Positions 1 to 5,592 of a stretch of 6,349 nucleotides of DNA are shown here, piece after piece (positions within the stretch are counted from its first letter, which is position 1; the number at the start of each line of letters is the position of its first letter). A model generated the notes under the pieces. It had not been told where the DNA came from, did not search any database, and worked only from the letters and a program-made list of their open reading frames with translations. This stretch comes from Bacillota bacterium (GTDB lineage Bacteria > Bacillota > Bacilli > Thermoactinomycetales > DSM-44946), in assembly GCA_021793745.1 (NCBI GenBank), contig JAJYSD010000084.1, positions 1 to 6,349 on the forward strand, read 5' to 3'. The position numbers and the translations under genes were made by a program.

Positions 1-649
1 CGAGATCCAATACCAAACACACCGAAGCCGGTTCCTCCCGTCCGTCCCAGGGGGTGTCCCGCAGAACCTCTTCCCAATCTTCCAACTCGACCGCCAGCTT
101 TTTACACCATCGACGATGGATCCTTCCCTCCCGGGTCAGGGGGATGGGCTCTCGGTCCGCCAGCTCCAAAAAGTGAAACAGCGCATTCCATACCCCGCGT
201 CCGCTCGATTCCCGGGAAAGGATGGGGGCCGTCGCCGGCGGAAGCGAGGCCGGCCCTTGCCGGTGCACTTCCAACCAGGCCCGCCGGATCTCCGGCGGAC
301 ACCAATATACCGCCTCCCCCCAACGGCGGCGGAGACCATAGAGGAGGCCCCACTGGCGAAGGCGGATCAGGGCAACCCGAAGCCGTGCCTCGGAGAGGGA
401 ATGGGGTCCTTTCCCTTCCCGCACGTCCCTTTCCGTACACACCCTTTCCCCCACGTGAAACAGGAAAAAGTTCATCCCTTCCCGCTCCGCCGAAGGCTGC
501 CGCCGGAAAAAGGATCGCAGGTGGACGGGATCGGTCAACCGACGGGCCAGCTCCTTCGGCGCCGCCTCTTCCAAGCCGTGATGGGCGGCGATGCGCCTCC
601 GGATATCCGAAGAGAGGGATTTCAAGCAGTCAATCAGCGGTGGATACAT
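1..649 (-). CDS. Probable XPB-associated helicase-family protein (Helicase_C_3-like), N-terminal part
   Basis: An open frame starts at ATG (649-647), begins MYPPLIDCLK, and stays open for 216 codons to the window edge, so the C-terminus is missing. A Shine-Dalgarno site GGGAGGG (661-655) lies 5 bases upstream, inside the end of the XPB gene; the two genes overlap by 20 bases, which suggests translational coupling. The visible part is soluble, rich in Arg and Leu, and has no signal peptide, membrane segment or Walker motif. Residues 87-125 (LSEARLRVALIRLRQWGLLY, then a Tyr-Trp-Cys-Pro-Pro stretch) resemble a winged-helix unit. Bacterial XPB genes, including that of mycobacteria, are often followed by a protein annotated as XPB/Ssl2-like or helicase-associated (Helicase_C_3), and this position and style match. 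That identity rests on context and general resemblance, not on a catalytic motif. The frame is secure; the function is moderately so. Confidence 0.72.
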   Translation of the reverse strand, partial: MYPPLIDCLKSLSSDIRRRIAAHHGLEEAAPKELARRLTDPVHLRSFFRRQPSAEREGMNFFLFHVGERVCTERDVREGKGPHSLSEARLRVALIRLRQWGLLYGLRRRWGEAVYWCPPEIRRAWLEVHRQGPASLPPATAPILSRESSGRGVWNALFHFLELADREPIPLTREGRIHRRWCKKLAVELEDWEEVLRDTPWDGREEPASVCLVLDL

Positions 650-2330
650 GTTTTCCCTCCCATTCTCCCATCTCCTTGACTTCGTAATGGTATCCCTGCT
701 CCACCAAAAATCGTTGACGGTGGAGGGCATATTCCTGATCCAGGGAGTCCCGGGTGACGAGATTGTAGAAATAGGCACGATTCGCCCCCGACTTGGGACG
801 CAGAATTCGCCCGAGGCGCTGCGCCTCCTCCTGCCGGGAACCGAAAGTGCCCGACACCTGGATGGCGACATTGGCATCCGGCAGGTCCACGGCGAAATTG
901 GCCACCTTCGACACCACCAGCACCGGCACCTTTCCCTTTCGAAACCGGTCGAAGAGGAGGTTTCGTCCCGCCTGCTTCATTCGCCCGGTGATCAGGGGGG
1001 CCGAAAGGCGATCGGCAATTTGCTGCAATTGGGAAAGGTACTGGCCGATGATCAACACCCGATCCTCCCGGTGCCGTTTCAGGATCGCCTCCAGAACCGA
1101 AAATTTTTCGGGGTTTTCCGCCACGATCCGGTACTTTTGACGCTTGGCGGCCTGTAGATAGCGCCGGCGCAATTCCGCGGACATGGGCACCCGGACCTCG
1201 ATGCATCGGGCCTCGGCGATCCACCCCTGCTCCTCCAGCTCCCTCCAGGGCACCTCATACCTTTTGGGGCCGATCAAGGAAAAAACGTCCTCTTCCCGCC
1301 CATCCTCCCGGATCAAGGTGGCCGTCAAGCCCAGCCGGCGCTTGGCCTGTAGGTCGGCGGTTGCGCGAAAGATCGGCGCCGGCAGCAGATGCACTTCGTC
1401 GTAAATGATTAAACCCCAGTTCCGCCGCTGAAACAGTTGCATGTGGGCAAAGGAGCCGTCGCTGCCGCTGCGATGGGTCAGGATCTGATAAGTGGCTACC
1501 GTGACGGGACGGACATCCTTCCGATCGCCGGTATACTCGCCGACCCACTCCGCCGGCAGGTCCGTCTTGTCCAGGATTTCCCGGATCCACTGCTGAACCG
1601 AGGTGGTATTGGTCGTCAGGATCAGCGTCGCCTGACCCACCCGTTCCATCGCGGCGAGCCCCACCACCGTCTTGCCCGCTCCGCAGGGGAGCACAAAGAC
1701 ACCGCTGCCCCCGGAAGCGGCCCCTTCCCGATGGAACGCCTCCACCGCCCGCCTCTGATAATCCCGCAGCCGAAAGGGGCGGCCCGATCGACATACCGAC
1801 CGCAGGCGGATCGGCAGCAGCTCCCCTTCGCTGTAGCCTGCCACATCCTCCACAGGGTACCCGAGGCGCAACAGCTCCCTTTTGACCCATCCACGCCGCT
1901 CCGGCGGCACCCGGACACGTTGGCCTTCGCTGTCATCCCGCAAAAACCGGAGCGTTGAAGCATTCAATACCTCGTTTTTCACTTCCGCATCCTTGAAAGC
2001 GAGAACCAAATTCCCCTGTCGGTTTTCCAACCGGACCCGCCCGTAGCGGGAAACCGTATCCGCTATTTCCCGCTCCACCGCCGGAGGAAGCGGAAATTTG
2101 CCGTAACGGTGAAGCAGCTCCAGGATTTCCGAGGCCTGCACTCCCCCGGACGCCGCGTTCCACAGGGAAAGGGGCGTGATGCGGTATACATGAACAGATT
2201 CCGGACTCTTCACCAGTTCGGCAAAGGCGGACAAGCGGTCGCGTAGTTCCGCAAACCGCGGATGGTTCACTTCCAGTAGAATTGTCCGATCACTCTGTAC
2301 CACCAAGGGGTTTTCCGGCCGGTAGGTCAT
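630..2330 (-). CDS. DNA repair helicase XPB (SF2 3'-5' helicase/translocase)
   Basis: This 566-residue protein is the size of bacterial XPB (ERCC3/Rad25 family), an ATP-dependent DNA translocase linked in archaea and eukaryotes to nucleotide excision repair and promoter opening; its bacterial role is poorly defined. Motifs in order: a Q-motif-like FRLRDYQ (186-192), Walker A GAGKT (217-221), motif Ia TTNTTSVQQW (239-248), DEVH box (311-314), TAT motif III (336-338), the XPB-typical RED motif (341-343), motif IV LIIGQYL (426-432), motif V around 474-484, and motif VI QRLGRILR (504-511). The first 180 residues would hold the N-terminal and damage-recognition-like domains. All catalytic motifs are intact. 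ATG 2330-2328 is preceded by GGAGAGGAG (2346-2338) with a 7-base spacer. It is the first gene of a leftward unit with the overlapping downstream gene. No Bax1-type nuclease is visible in the window. Confidence 0.95.
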   Translation of the reverse strand: MTYRPENPLVVQSDRTILLEVNHPRFAELRDRLSAFAELVKSPESVHVYRITPLSLWNAASGGVQASEILELLHRYGKFPLPPAVEREIADTVSRYGRVRLENRQGNLVLAFKDAEVKNEVLNASTLRFLRDDSEGQRVRVPPERRGWVKRELLRLGYPVEDVAGYSEGELLPIRLRSVCRSGRPFRLRDYQRRAVEAFHREGAASGGSGVFVLPCGAGKTVVGLAAMERVGQATLILTTNTTSVQQWIREILDKTDLPAEWVGEYTGDRKDVRPVTVATYQILTHRSGSDGSFAHMQLFQRRNWGLIIYDEVHLLPAPIFRATADLQAKRRLGLTATLIREDGREEDVFSLIGPKRYEVPWRELEEQGWIAEARCIEVRVPMSAELRRRYLQAAKRQKYRIVAENPEKFSVLEAILKRHREDRVLIIGQYLSQLQQIADRLSAPLITGRMKQAGRNLLFDRFRKGKVPVLVVSKVANFAVDLPDANVAIQVSGTFGSRQEEAQRLGRILRPKSGANRAYFYNLVTRDSLDQEYALHRQRFLVEQGYHYEVKEMGEWEGKHVSTAD

Positions 2331-2337
2331 AGGGGCG

Positions 2338-2346
2338 CTCCTCTCC
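2338..2346 (-). promoter_or_regulatory. Ribosome binding site of the XPB gene
   Basis: Read on the minus strand this is GGAGAGGAG, 7 bases before the ATG at 2330. It fixes the helicase start. I found no convincing -35/-10 pair for the leftward transcript between here and 2420. Confidence 0.75.
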
Positions 2347-2380
2347 GTTTTTCCCTAGTTTGACCATCGACGAGGAAAAC

Positions 2381-2410
2381 ATGACCGGCCATGCTGCCTT
2401 ATGGTACAAT
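2381..2410 (+). promoter_or_regulatory. Candidate extended -10 promoter for the lipoprotein gene
   Basis: The -10 candidate TACAAT (2405-2410) is preceded by TGG (2402-2404), giving the extended TGn form used by the vegetative sigma factor. A weaker -35 candidate, ATGACC (2381-2386), stands 18 bases upstream. Transcription would begin near 2417, leaving an untranslated leader of about 90 bases before the ATG at 2507. This is a visual match only. Confidence 0.5.
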
Positions 2411-2506
2411 AACCGAGACGGTGGATTTCACAAATTTTTTGCAACAATCCGTCCAATCCCTCGTCAGTTATGTAGGATACAACCGACCTGCACAGGAGGG
2501 AAAGCG

Positions 2507-2995
2507 ATGGTTTTAAGGCAGGTGATACTCATGGGTTGTTTCGCCCTGATTCTCGCCTTCACCGGATGCGGTTCGAAACCCGACGGAAATCACAATTCCT
2601 ATGGAAACGAGGCGGATGCGAAAACGGATTCATCGAAAACCCAGGTGGATTTTCAAGAGGAAACCGTGGAACAACTGCCGGAGGAAGTGAAACATCACTT
2701 TGATCGTCTAGCCTCCTCTCCCCAGGGGGGGCATGCGACGATCCCCCACGGATCGAGGATCTTCCTGATCGTGTCCGCCGGACAACGTCCGACGGGAGGG
2801 TATCAGGTCAAAATCACCGAGATCCTTCGAAAAGGGGAAACCGTCCACATTTACGCGGAAGAAACCGCTCCTGCTAAGGGTTCGTTGGTGACCCAGGCCA
2901 TTACTTATCCGGCAGCCGTCGTATCCATTTCCCAAAAGGACGAGGCCAATTATCAGTTTCACCTGAAAAAGGCCGATCCGCCTTCCCAGAAATAA
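2507..2995 (+). CDS. Lipoprotein with PrcB C-terminal-like domain
   Basis: A 162-residue exported lipoprotein. The start ATG 2507 is chosen over an upstream in-frame ATG at 2360 because AGGAGGG (2494-2500) lies 6 bases before it and a signal peptide follows directly: a short basic start, a hydrophobic core (residues 5-18), and lipobox-like AFTGC with Cys21 as the likely lipidated residue. Phe at -3 is a less common lipobox residue. Residues 22-60 are a polar, acidic linker. Residues 85-142 contain IFLIVSAGQRPTGGYQVKI and a later ITYPAAVVSI strand, the pattern of the PrcB_C domain named after a subunit of the Treponema dentilisin protease complex; the Thr-Gly-Gly-Tyr core is its hallmark. No partner protease lies nearby, so the role on the outer face of the membrane is unknown. 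It is a single-gene unit ending in a hairpin terminator. The lipoprotein call is firm; the domain call is by pattern. Confidence 0.85.
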   Translation: MVLRQVILMGCFALILAFTGCGSKPDGNHNSYGNEADAKTDSSKTQVDFQEETVEQLPEEVKHHFDRLASSPQGGHATIPHGSRIFLIVSAGQRPTGGYQVKITEILRKGETVHIYAEETAPAKGSLVTQAITYPAAVVSISQKDEANYQFHLKKADPPSQK

Positions 2996-3017
2996 ACGTG
3001 AAAAGGTGTTCCAAAGG

Positions 3018-3053
3018 AAGGGGCGTGCCGTCTGATGGCTGCACGCCCCTTTT
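3018..3053. terminator. GC-rich hairpin terminator between convergent genes
   Basis: GGGGCGTGC (3020-3028) pairs perfectly with GCACGCCCC (3041-3049) around a 12-base loop, and AA (3018-3019) can pair with TT after it. On the plus strand TTTTCC follows, 25 bases after the lipoprotein stop codon, a normal place for its terminator. Read leftwards the hairpin is followed by TTCCTTT, so it may also stop leftward transcripts from the minus-strand genes at 3201-3784. Confidence 0.8.
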
Positions 3054-3104
3054 CCTGTTCGGATAAAAGGTTCCGTAACACCTGTCAAGCACAAACAGCT
3101 ATGT

Positions 3105-3193
3105 CAAAGGGTCGGGAGTTGCCGGGCGGATAGGCGCTCAGCCCGGTGAAACGATCGTTGACGCCCTGTACCCGGCAGGGCGTCTTTCCTTTG
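3105..3193 (+). other. Candidate structured RNA: closing helix around two hairpins
   Basis: Three helices nest in 89 bases. An outer helix pairs CAAAGG (3105-3110) with CCTTTG (3188-3193). Inside it, CCGGGC (3122-3127) pairs with GCCCGG (3141-3146) around a 13-base loop, and GACGCCCTG (3160-3168) pairs perfectly with CAGGGCGTC (3176-3184) around a 7-base loop. Further pairs (U3119-A3149, U3120-G3148, G3121-U3147, G3111-U3187) include G-U wobbles that exist only in plus-strand RNA, and the last hairpin is followed by TTTCCTTT on that strand. I match it to no riboswitch or ribozyme class I know. It could simply be a second terminator with chance pairing. Confidence 0.4.
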
Positions 3194-3200
3194 CGTTTTG

Positions 3201-3362
3201 TTACCGCCGCTCCGGTTCACGCCGGTCCGGATTCGACTTCGGTTCCGGATCCCGCGGGGAGGTGATTTCCGGCTCCCGCGGAGAGGCGATCTCCGGCTCC
3301 CGCGGGGTGTAGATCTCCGGCTCATCCGGCGAACCGATATCGGGGATCCTCAGATCGGGCAA
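3201..3362 (-). CDS. Small Pro/Glu/Arg-rich tandem-repeat protein (53 aa)
   Basis: A 53-codon frame begins with TTG (3362-3360) and ends with TAA (3203-3201). The start is supported by a perfect AAAGGAGG (3377-3370) with a 7-base spacer, inside the end of the upstream minus-strand frame, which it overlaps by 13 bases. After LPDLRIPDIGSPD come 8-residue repeats: EPEIYTPR, EPEIASPR, EPEITSPR, then the decayed DPEPKSNP and a basic tail ending ERR. It has no signal peptide, membrane segment or cysteine. The alternation of acidic EPE and Pro-Arg suggests an extended, disordered chain. Short proline-rich proteins with such repeats are seen as hypotheticals in Bacillota; I know of no assigned function. 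The strong ribosome binding site and clean repeat phase favour a real gene; the TTG start and small size keep this moderate. Confidence 0.6.
   Translation of the reverse strand: MPDLRIPDIGSPDEPEIYTPREPEIASPREPEITSPRDPEPKSNPDRREPERR
3243..3329. repeat. 24-bp tandem repeat inside the small Pro-rich gene
   Basis: Units begin at 3243, 3267, 3291 and 3315, each opening with TTCCGG or CTCCGG and the first three sharing a CCCGCGG core. The period of 24 bases is in frame and produces the 8-residue protein repeat on the minus strand. The outer units have diverged, the inner two are closest, and unit 4 is partial at DNA level. Confidence 0.85.
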
Positions 3363-3784
3363 TGGACGGCCTCCTTTCGGTTTTCCCCTATTATGCCCGG
3401 CTGGATTCCCGCCATGAATGGGATTCCCTTCGGATCCACGGGACTTCCGGAGAGGAGGGCGATTCCCACAGCCTTTTCCATTTTCTCCGGCGCCTCGGGC
3501 GTCCCCCCGACATCCGAGTCGGTACGCGATCCATCGCCCTTGAAAGCGCCGGGGGCATCCACTTCCAGGATACGGGCCACCCCCAGGCGGGTGGCGGAAA
3601 AACCGGTTTCCCCCTGCAGCACCCGCATCGGGCCTCGACAGGATAAGCCCATGCCATCGGGACGGACCATCCAAAGGGCCGCGGGCGTCTCATCATTCCA
3701 CCCAGTAAAACCTTCCGCTCCCTTCCGAGCCGTTCCACTCCTTTTCACCCCCCTGGACCTGGTAATCCAGCCTGCTTTTAGCAA
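3350..3784 (-). CDS. Uncharacterised protein, start uncertain
   Basis: This frame reads up to 144 codons from a TTG at 3784 to TGA (3352-3350); GTG 3748 and ATG 3670 are other in-frame starts, and none has a convincing ribosome binding site. From about residue 32 the codons look coding: G-rich first positions and mostly G or C at the third, as in GTG-GAT, GGA-ATC and CTG-GAA. Recognisable stretches are WMVRPDGMGLSCRGPMRVLQ (38-57), ETGFSATRLGVARILEVDAP and GIPFMAGIQPGIIGENR near the C-terminus. I recognise no domain, signal peptide or membrane segment. The frame stays open upstream to about 3890 without a usual start codon, so it could be a decayed remnant or lack its true start. It overlaps the next small gene by 13 bases. 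An equally long open frame lies on the plus strand here; the codon pattern favours the minus strand. Confidence 0.45.
   Translation of the reverse strand: MLKAGWITRSRGVKRSGTARKGAEGFTGWNDETPAALWMVRPDGMGLSCRGPMRVLQGETGFSATRLGVARILEVDAPGAFKGDGSRTDSDVGGTPEAPEKMEKAVGIALLSGSPVDPKGIPFMAGIQPGIIGENRKEAVHCPI
3363..3377 (-). promoter_or_regulatory. Strong ribosome binding site selecting a TTG start
   Basis: On the minus strand AAAGGAGG (3377-3370) is a full match to the anti-Shine-Dalgarno sequence, followed by 7 bases and then TTG at 3362. No ATG or GTG lies at a usable distance, so this site decides the start of the small repeat protein. Confidence 0.65.
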
Positions 3785-3797
3785 TATGTGGATCGCC

Positions 3798-3815
3798 CCC
3801 CGTCCTATGACGGGG
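3798..3815. repeat. Inverted repeat, 7-bp perfect stem
   Basis: CCCCGTC (3798-3804) and GACGGGG (3809-3815) pair around a 4-base loop. In the leftward transcript it would sit at the very 5' end, where such hairpins can protect mRNA; no T-tract follows it directly on either strand, so it is not an obvious terminator. Confidence 0.55.
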
Positions 3816-3828
3816 CCCCGCGGATTGA

Positions 3829-3857
3829 ATTTTTGATTGACACTCAGAAAATGCCAA
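3829..3857 (-). promoter_or_regulatory. Candidate leftward promoter for the 3784-3201 genes
   Basis: On the minus strand TTGGCA (3857-3852) matches the -35 consensus at five of six bases, and AAAAAT (3834-3829) matches the -10 at four of six, with a 17-base spacer. Transcription would start near 3822, just before a perfect 7-bp hairpin (3798-3815). It almost fully overlaps the rightward promoter candidate. Confidence 0.4.
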
Positions 3858-3865
3858 GGTAAAGT
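3837..3865 (+). promoter_or_regulatory. Candidate rightward promoter for mgtE
   Basis: A perfect -35 TTGACA (3837-3842) is followed after 17 bases by TAAAGT (3860-3865), which matches the -10 consensus at four of six bases. Transcription would start near 3872, about 230 bases before the mgtE start codon. Visual match only. Confidence 0.5.
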
Positions 3866-4101
3866 TTGTGCTAGGCCAACATTGATGCTTTAGAGAAAAT
3901 ATCGCCCCGTCTTCAAAGTCGGGAAGCCCGGCAAGGTCACGAAACGGAATTTTCCGATCGCCGGTCTTTATCTCCCGGGAAAAAAGGGGAAAATGCTGAT
4001 GAATGATGCGGGATTTTAACGACGAATTCCCCCGGCTAAAAAACGTTATCAACCATGTGTGGACACCATGCAAAAGAGTTCGGGAAAGGAGGGTGAAACC
4101 C
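3866..4101 (+). other. Long mgtE leader, no recognised riboswitch
   Basis: This stretch holds no convincing gene. I looked for the M-box, the Mg2+ riboswitch that often precedes mgtE in Bacillota, and did not see its conserved GAGGCTCC-type core. It can fold: CCGGC (3928-3932) pairs with GCCGG (3960-3964) around an inner CGGA/TCCG hairpin (3945-3956). The same bases can instead form CGGG/CCCG (3920-3930), so two exclusive folds are possible. No T-rich terminator follows. The leader ends with the ribosome binding site AAAGGAGGG (4085-4093), 8 bases before the ATG. Confidence 0.4.
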
Positions 4102-5469
4102 ATGGAGACAACGGAACATCAAACGGTGGAACTGCCGCTGGACGCGGTCAAATTGGCCATTCAAAAGGGAAACAAACCGGCGATGCGCCAGCTCCTCGAG
4201 GAGCTGCAACCCTATGACCTGGGACAAATCTTTTTTCGGCTGAACGGCGTGTATCGGCGCCAATTTCTCGATTTTCTCTCCCCCGAAAAAATCGCCGACC
4301 TGGTGGAGGAAGTGGAGAAGTCCGAGCAACTGGAAATCCTGTCGGCACTGCCTCCGGAAAAACTCTCCCGCGTCCTGAACCGGGTGCCCTCCGACGAGAT
4401 GGCCGACCTCCTCGAGGGGCTGGAGGAACAGAAGGTCCAGACCCTGCTGAAAAAGATGGAGCAGGCCGAGGCGGACAAGGTGCGGGCGCTCCTCGACTAT
4501 CCCGGAGACACCGCCGGGGGAAAGATGACGACGGAATACATCAGTATCTACGACCACTATACGGTGGACGAAGCGATCCAGTATCTCCGTCAGGAGGCTC
4601 CGACGGCGGAGACGGTCTATTACATTTATGTGATCGATGGAGACGATCGCCTGGTGGGAGTCGTTTCCCTGCGGGAGCTGTTGATCGCCCCACCGGATGT
4701 TCCGGTTCGGGAAATCATGTACGAGCGGGTGATCTCCGTACCGGCGGAGATGGATCAGGAAGAGGTGGCATCCATCCTGGGGCGGTACGACTTCCTGGCC
4801 ATCCCCGTCGTGGACGAGGAAAACCGCCTCTTGGGAATCATTACGGTGGACGATATTTTGGATGTTTTGATCGAAGAGGCCCAGGAGGATATCGCCAAAC
4901 TGTCGGCGGTGGGGCAAGCGGAAAAGGGGGTATTCACCTCCGCCTTCGTCGCCGCCCGCCGGCGAATTCCGTGGCTGGTACTCCTCCTGTTCATCGGGGT
5001 GTTGACCTCCAGACTGGTCGGTTTCTTCGAAGACACGATCTCCAAATTGACCGCCTTGGCTTTTTTCATGCCGATGGTCGCCGGAATGACCGGTAACACC
5101 GGAACCCAGTCCCTCGCCCTGGTCATCCGGGGGATCTCCTCAGGGGAGCTGACCCGGGACAAGTACAGCCGTTTCATCCTGCAGCAGGCTTCCGTCGGCC
5201 TGATCATCGGGACCGTCTGCAGTCTGCTGATCGTCGGCCTGCTCTACGGAATGGAGCACGATCTCCGGTTGGGCATCGTGGTGGGGATCTCCCTCCTGCT
5301 CACGCTGCTCATGGGGACCATCGCCGGAACGGTTATTCCGCTCCTCCTGCACTGGTTGAAGGTGGACCCTGCCATCGCTTCCGGACCCTTGATCACCACC
5401 CTCAGCGATGTCTTCTCCCTGGTGGTCTATTTCGGAATCGCCACCCTCTGCCTCAAGTTTCTCCTGTAA
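4102..5469 (+). CDS. mgtE: Magnesium transporter/channel MgtE
   Basis: A 455-residue MgtE protein, full length for the family, which forms a homodimeric Mg2+ channel in the cytoplasmic membrane, gated by its cytosolic domains. ATG 4102 is preferred to an upstream in-frame start at 4003 because AAAGGAGGG lies 8 bases before it. Residues 10-135 are the acidic helical MgtE_N domain. TAGGKMTTEY (137-146) opens the first CBS domain, and residues 202-262 form the second; the pair senses cytosolic Mg2+. A basic linker (RRR, 286-288) precedes about five membrane segments (roughly 289-307, 314-336, 358-384, 387-414, 430-455). The pore signatures PMVAGMTGNTGTQSLAL (324-340) and DPAIASGPLITTLSDVFSL (422-440) are intact; Asp436 corresponds by position to the pore Mg2+-binding Asp432 of Thermus MgtE. 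Import of Mg2+ is expected, and the downstream CNNM-type gene lies 123 bases away on the same strand. Confidence 0.96.
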   Translation: METTEHQTVELPLDAVKLAIQKGNKPAMRQLLEELQPYDLGQIFFRLNGVYRRQFLDFLSPEKIADLVEEVEKSEQLEILSALPPEKLSRVLNRVPSDEMADLLEGLEEQKVQTLLKKMEQAEADKVRALLDYPGDTAGGKMTTEYISIYDHYTVDEAIQYLRQEAPTAETVYYIYVIDGDDRLVGVVSLRELLIAPPDVPVREIMYERVISVPAEMDQEEVASILGRYDFLAIPVVDEENRLLGIITVDDILDVLIEEAQEDIAKLSAVGQAEKGVFTSAFVAARRRIPWLVLLLFIGVLTSRLVGFFEDTISKLTALAFFMPMVAGMTGNTGTQSLALVIRGISSGELTRDKYSRFILQQASVGLIIGTVCSLLIVGLLYGMEHDLRLGIVVGISLLLTLLMGTIAGTVIPLLLHWLKVDPAIASGPLITTLSDVFSLVVYFGIATLCLKFLL

Positions 5470-5495
5470 AAGCCCCGTCGAATGGGGAAACTCAT

Positions 5496-5528
5496 AAAAA
5501 AACCTGCACGGTCAACCCCGTCCAGGTT
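5496..5528 (-). terminator. Hairpin with T-tract facing the minus strand
   Basis: AACCTG (5501-5506) pairs with CAGGTT (5523-5528), and ACGG (5508-5511) with CCGT (5518-5521), with one C/C mismatch and a 6-base loop. The run of seven A (5496-5502) becomes a T7 tract directly after the stem on the minus strand, the layout of an intrinsic terminator. Both flanking genes run the other way; on the plus strand GCAGCTCC follows, with no T-tract. A second small hairpin, CCCCGT/ATGGGG (5473-5487), sits next to it. Confidence 0.6.
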
Positions 5529-5578
5529 GCAGCTCCGGCGGCGATCGAACGCCTCAAGGACAGAAACCGGTCTTGGTT

Positions 5579-5592
5579 GGGAGGAACCTCCG
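5579..5592 (+). promoter_or_regulatory. Ribosome binding site selecting a TTG start
   Basis: GGGAGG (5579-5584) stands 8 bases before TTG at 5593, and the reading frame after it gives the expected N-terminus of a CNNM/CorC protein. No ATG in this frame is better placed. Confidence 0.75.

Noticed and set aside
2360..2506. N-terminal extension of the lipoprotein from ATG 2360
   Set aside because: It would bury the signal peptide 49 residues in and ignore the strong ribosome binding site at 2494-2500; the candidate promoter lies inside this extension.
3083..3107. Two minus-strand TTGACA hexamers 19 bases apart, suggesting an antisense promoter or operator
   Set aside because: The best -10 partner for the left one is TATCCG, only three of six bases, and nothing downstream needs it; likely chance.
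3105..3193. yybP-ykoY (Mn2+) riboswitch
   Set aside because: The outer helix looks similar, but the conserved GGGGAGUAGC loop and the 3' GAGACC-type element are absent.
3198..3836. A 212-codon plus-strand open frame across the two minus-strand genes
   Set aside because: Its composition (Arg, Pro, Ser) is that of a mirror frame, its start has no ribosome binding site, and the codon pattern plus the AAAGGAGG site favour the minus strand.
4036..4917. A 293-codon open frame antisense to mgtE
   Set aside because: It lies fully within the strongly supported mgtE gene, is rich in His, Gln and Arg as expected of a shadow frame, and shows no domain.
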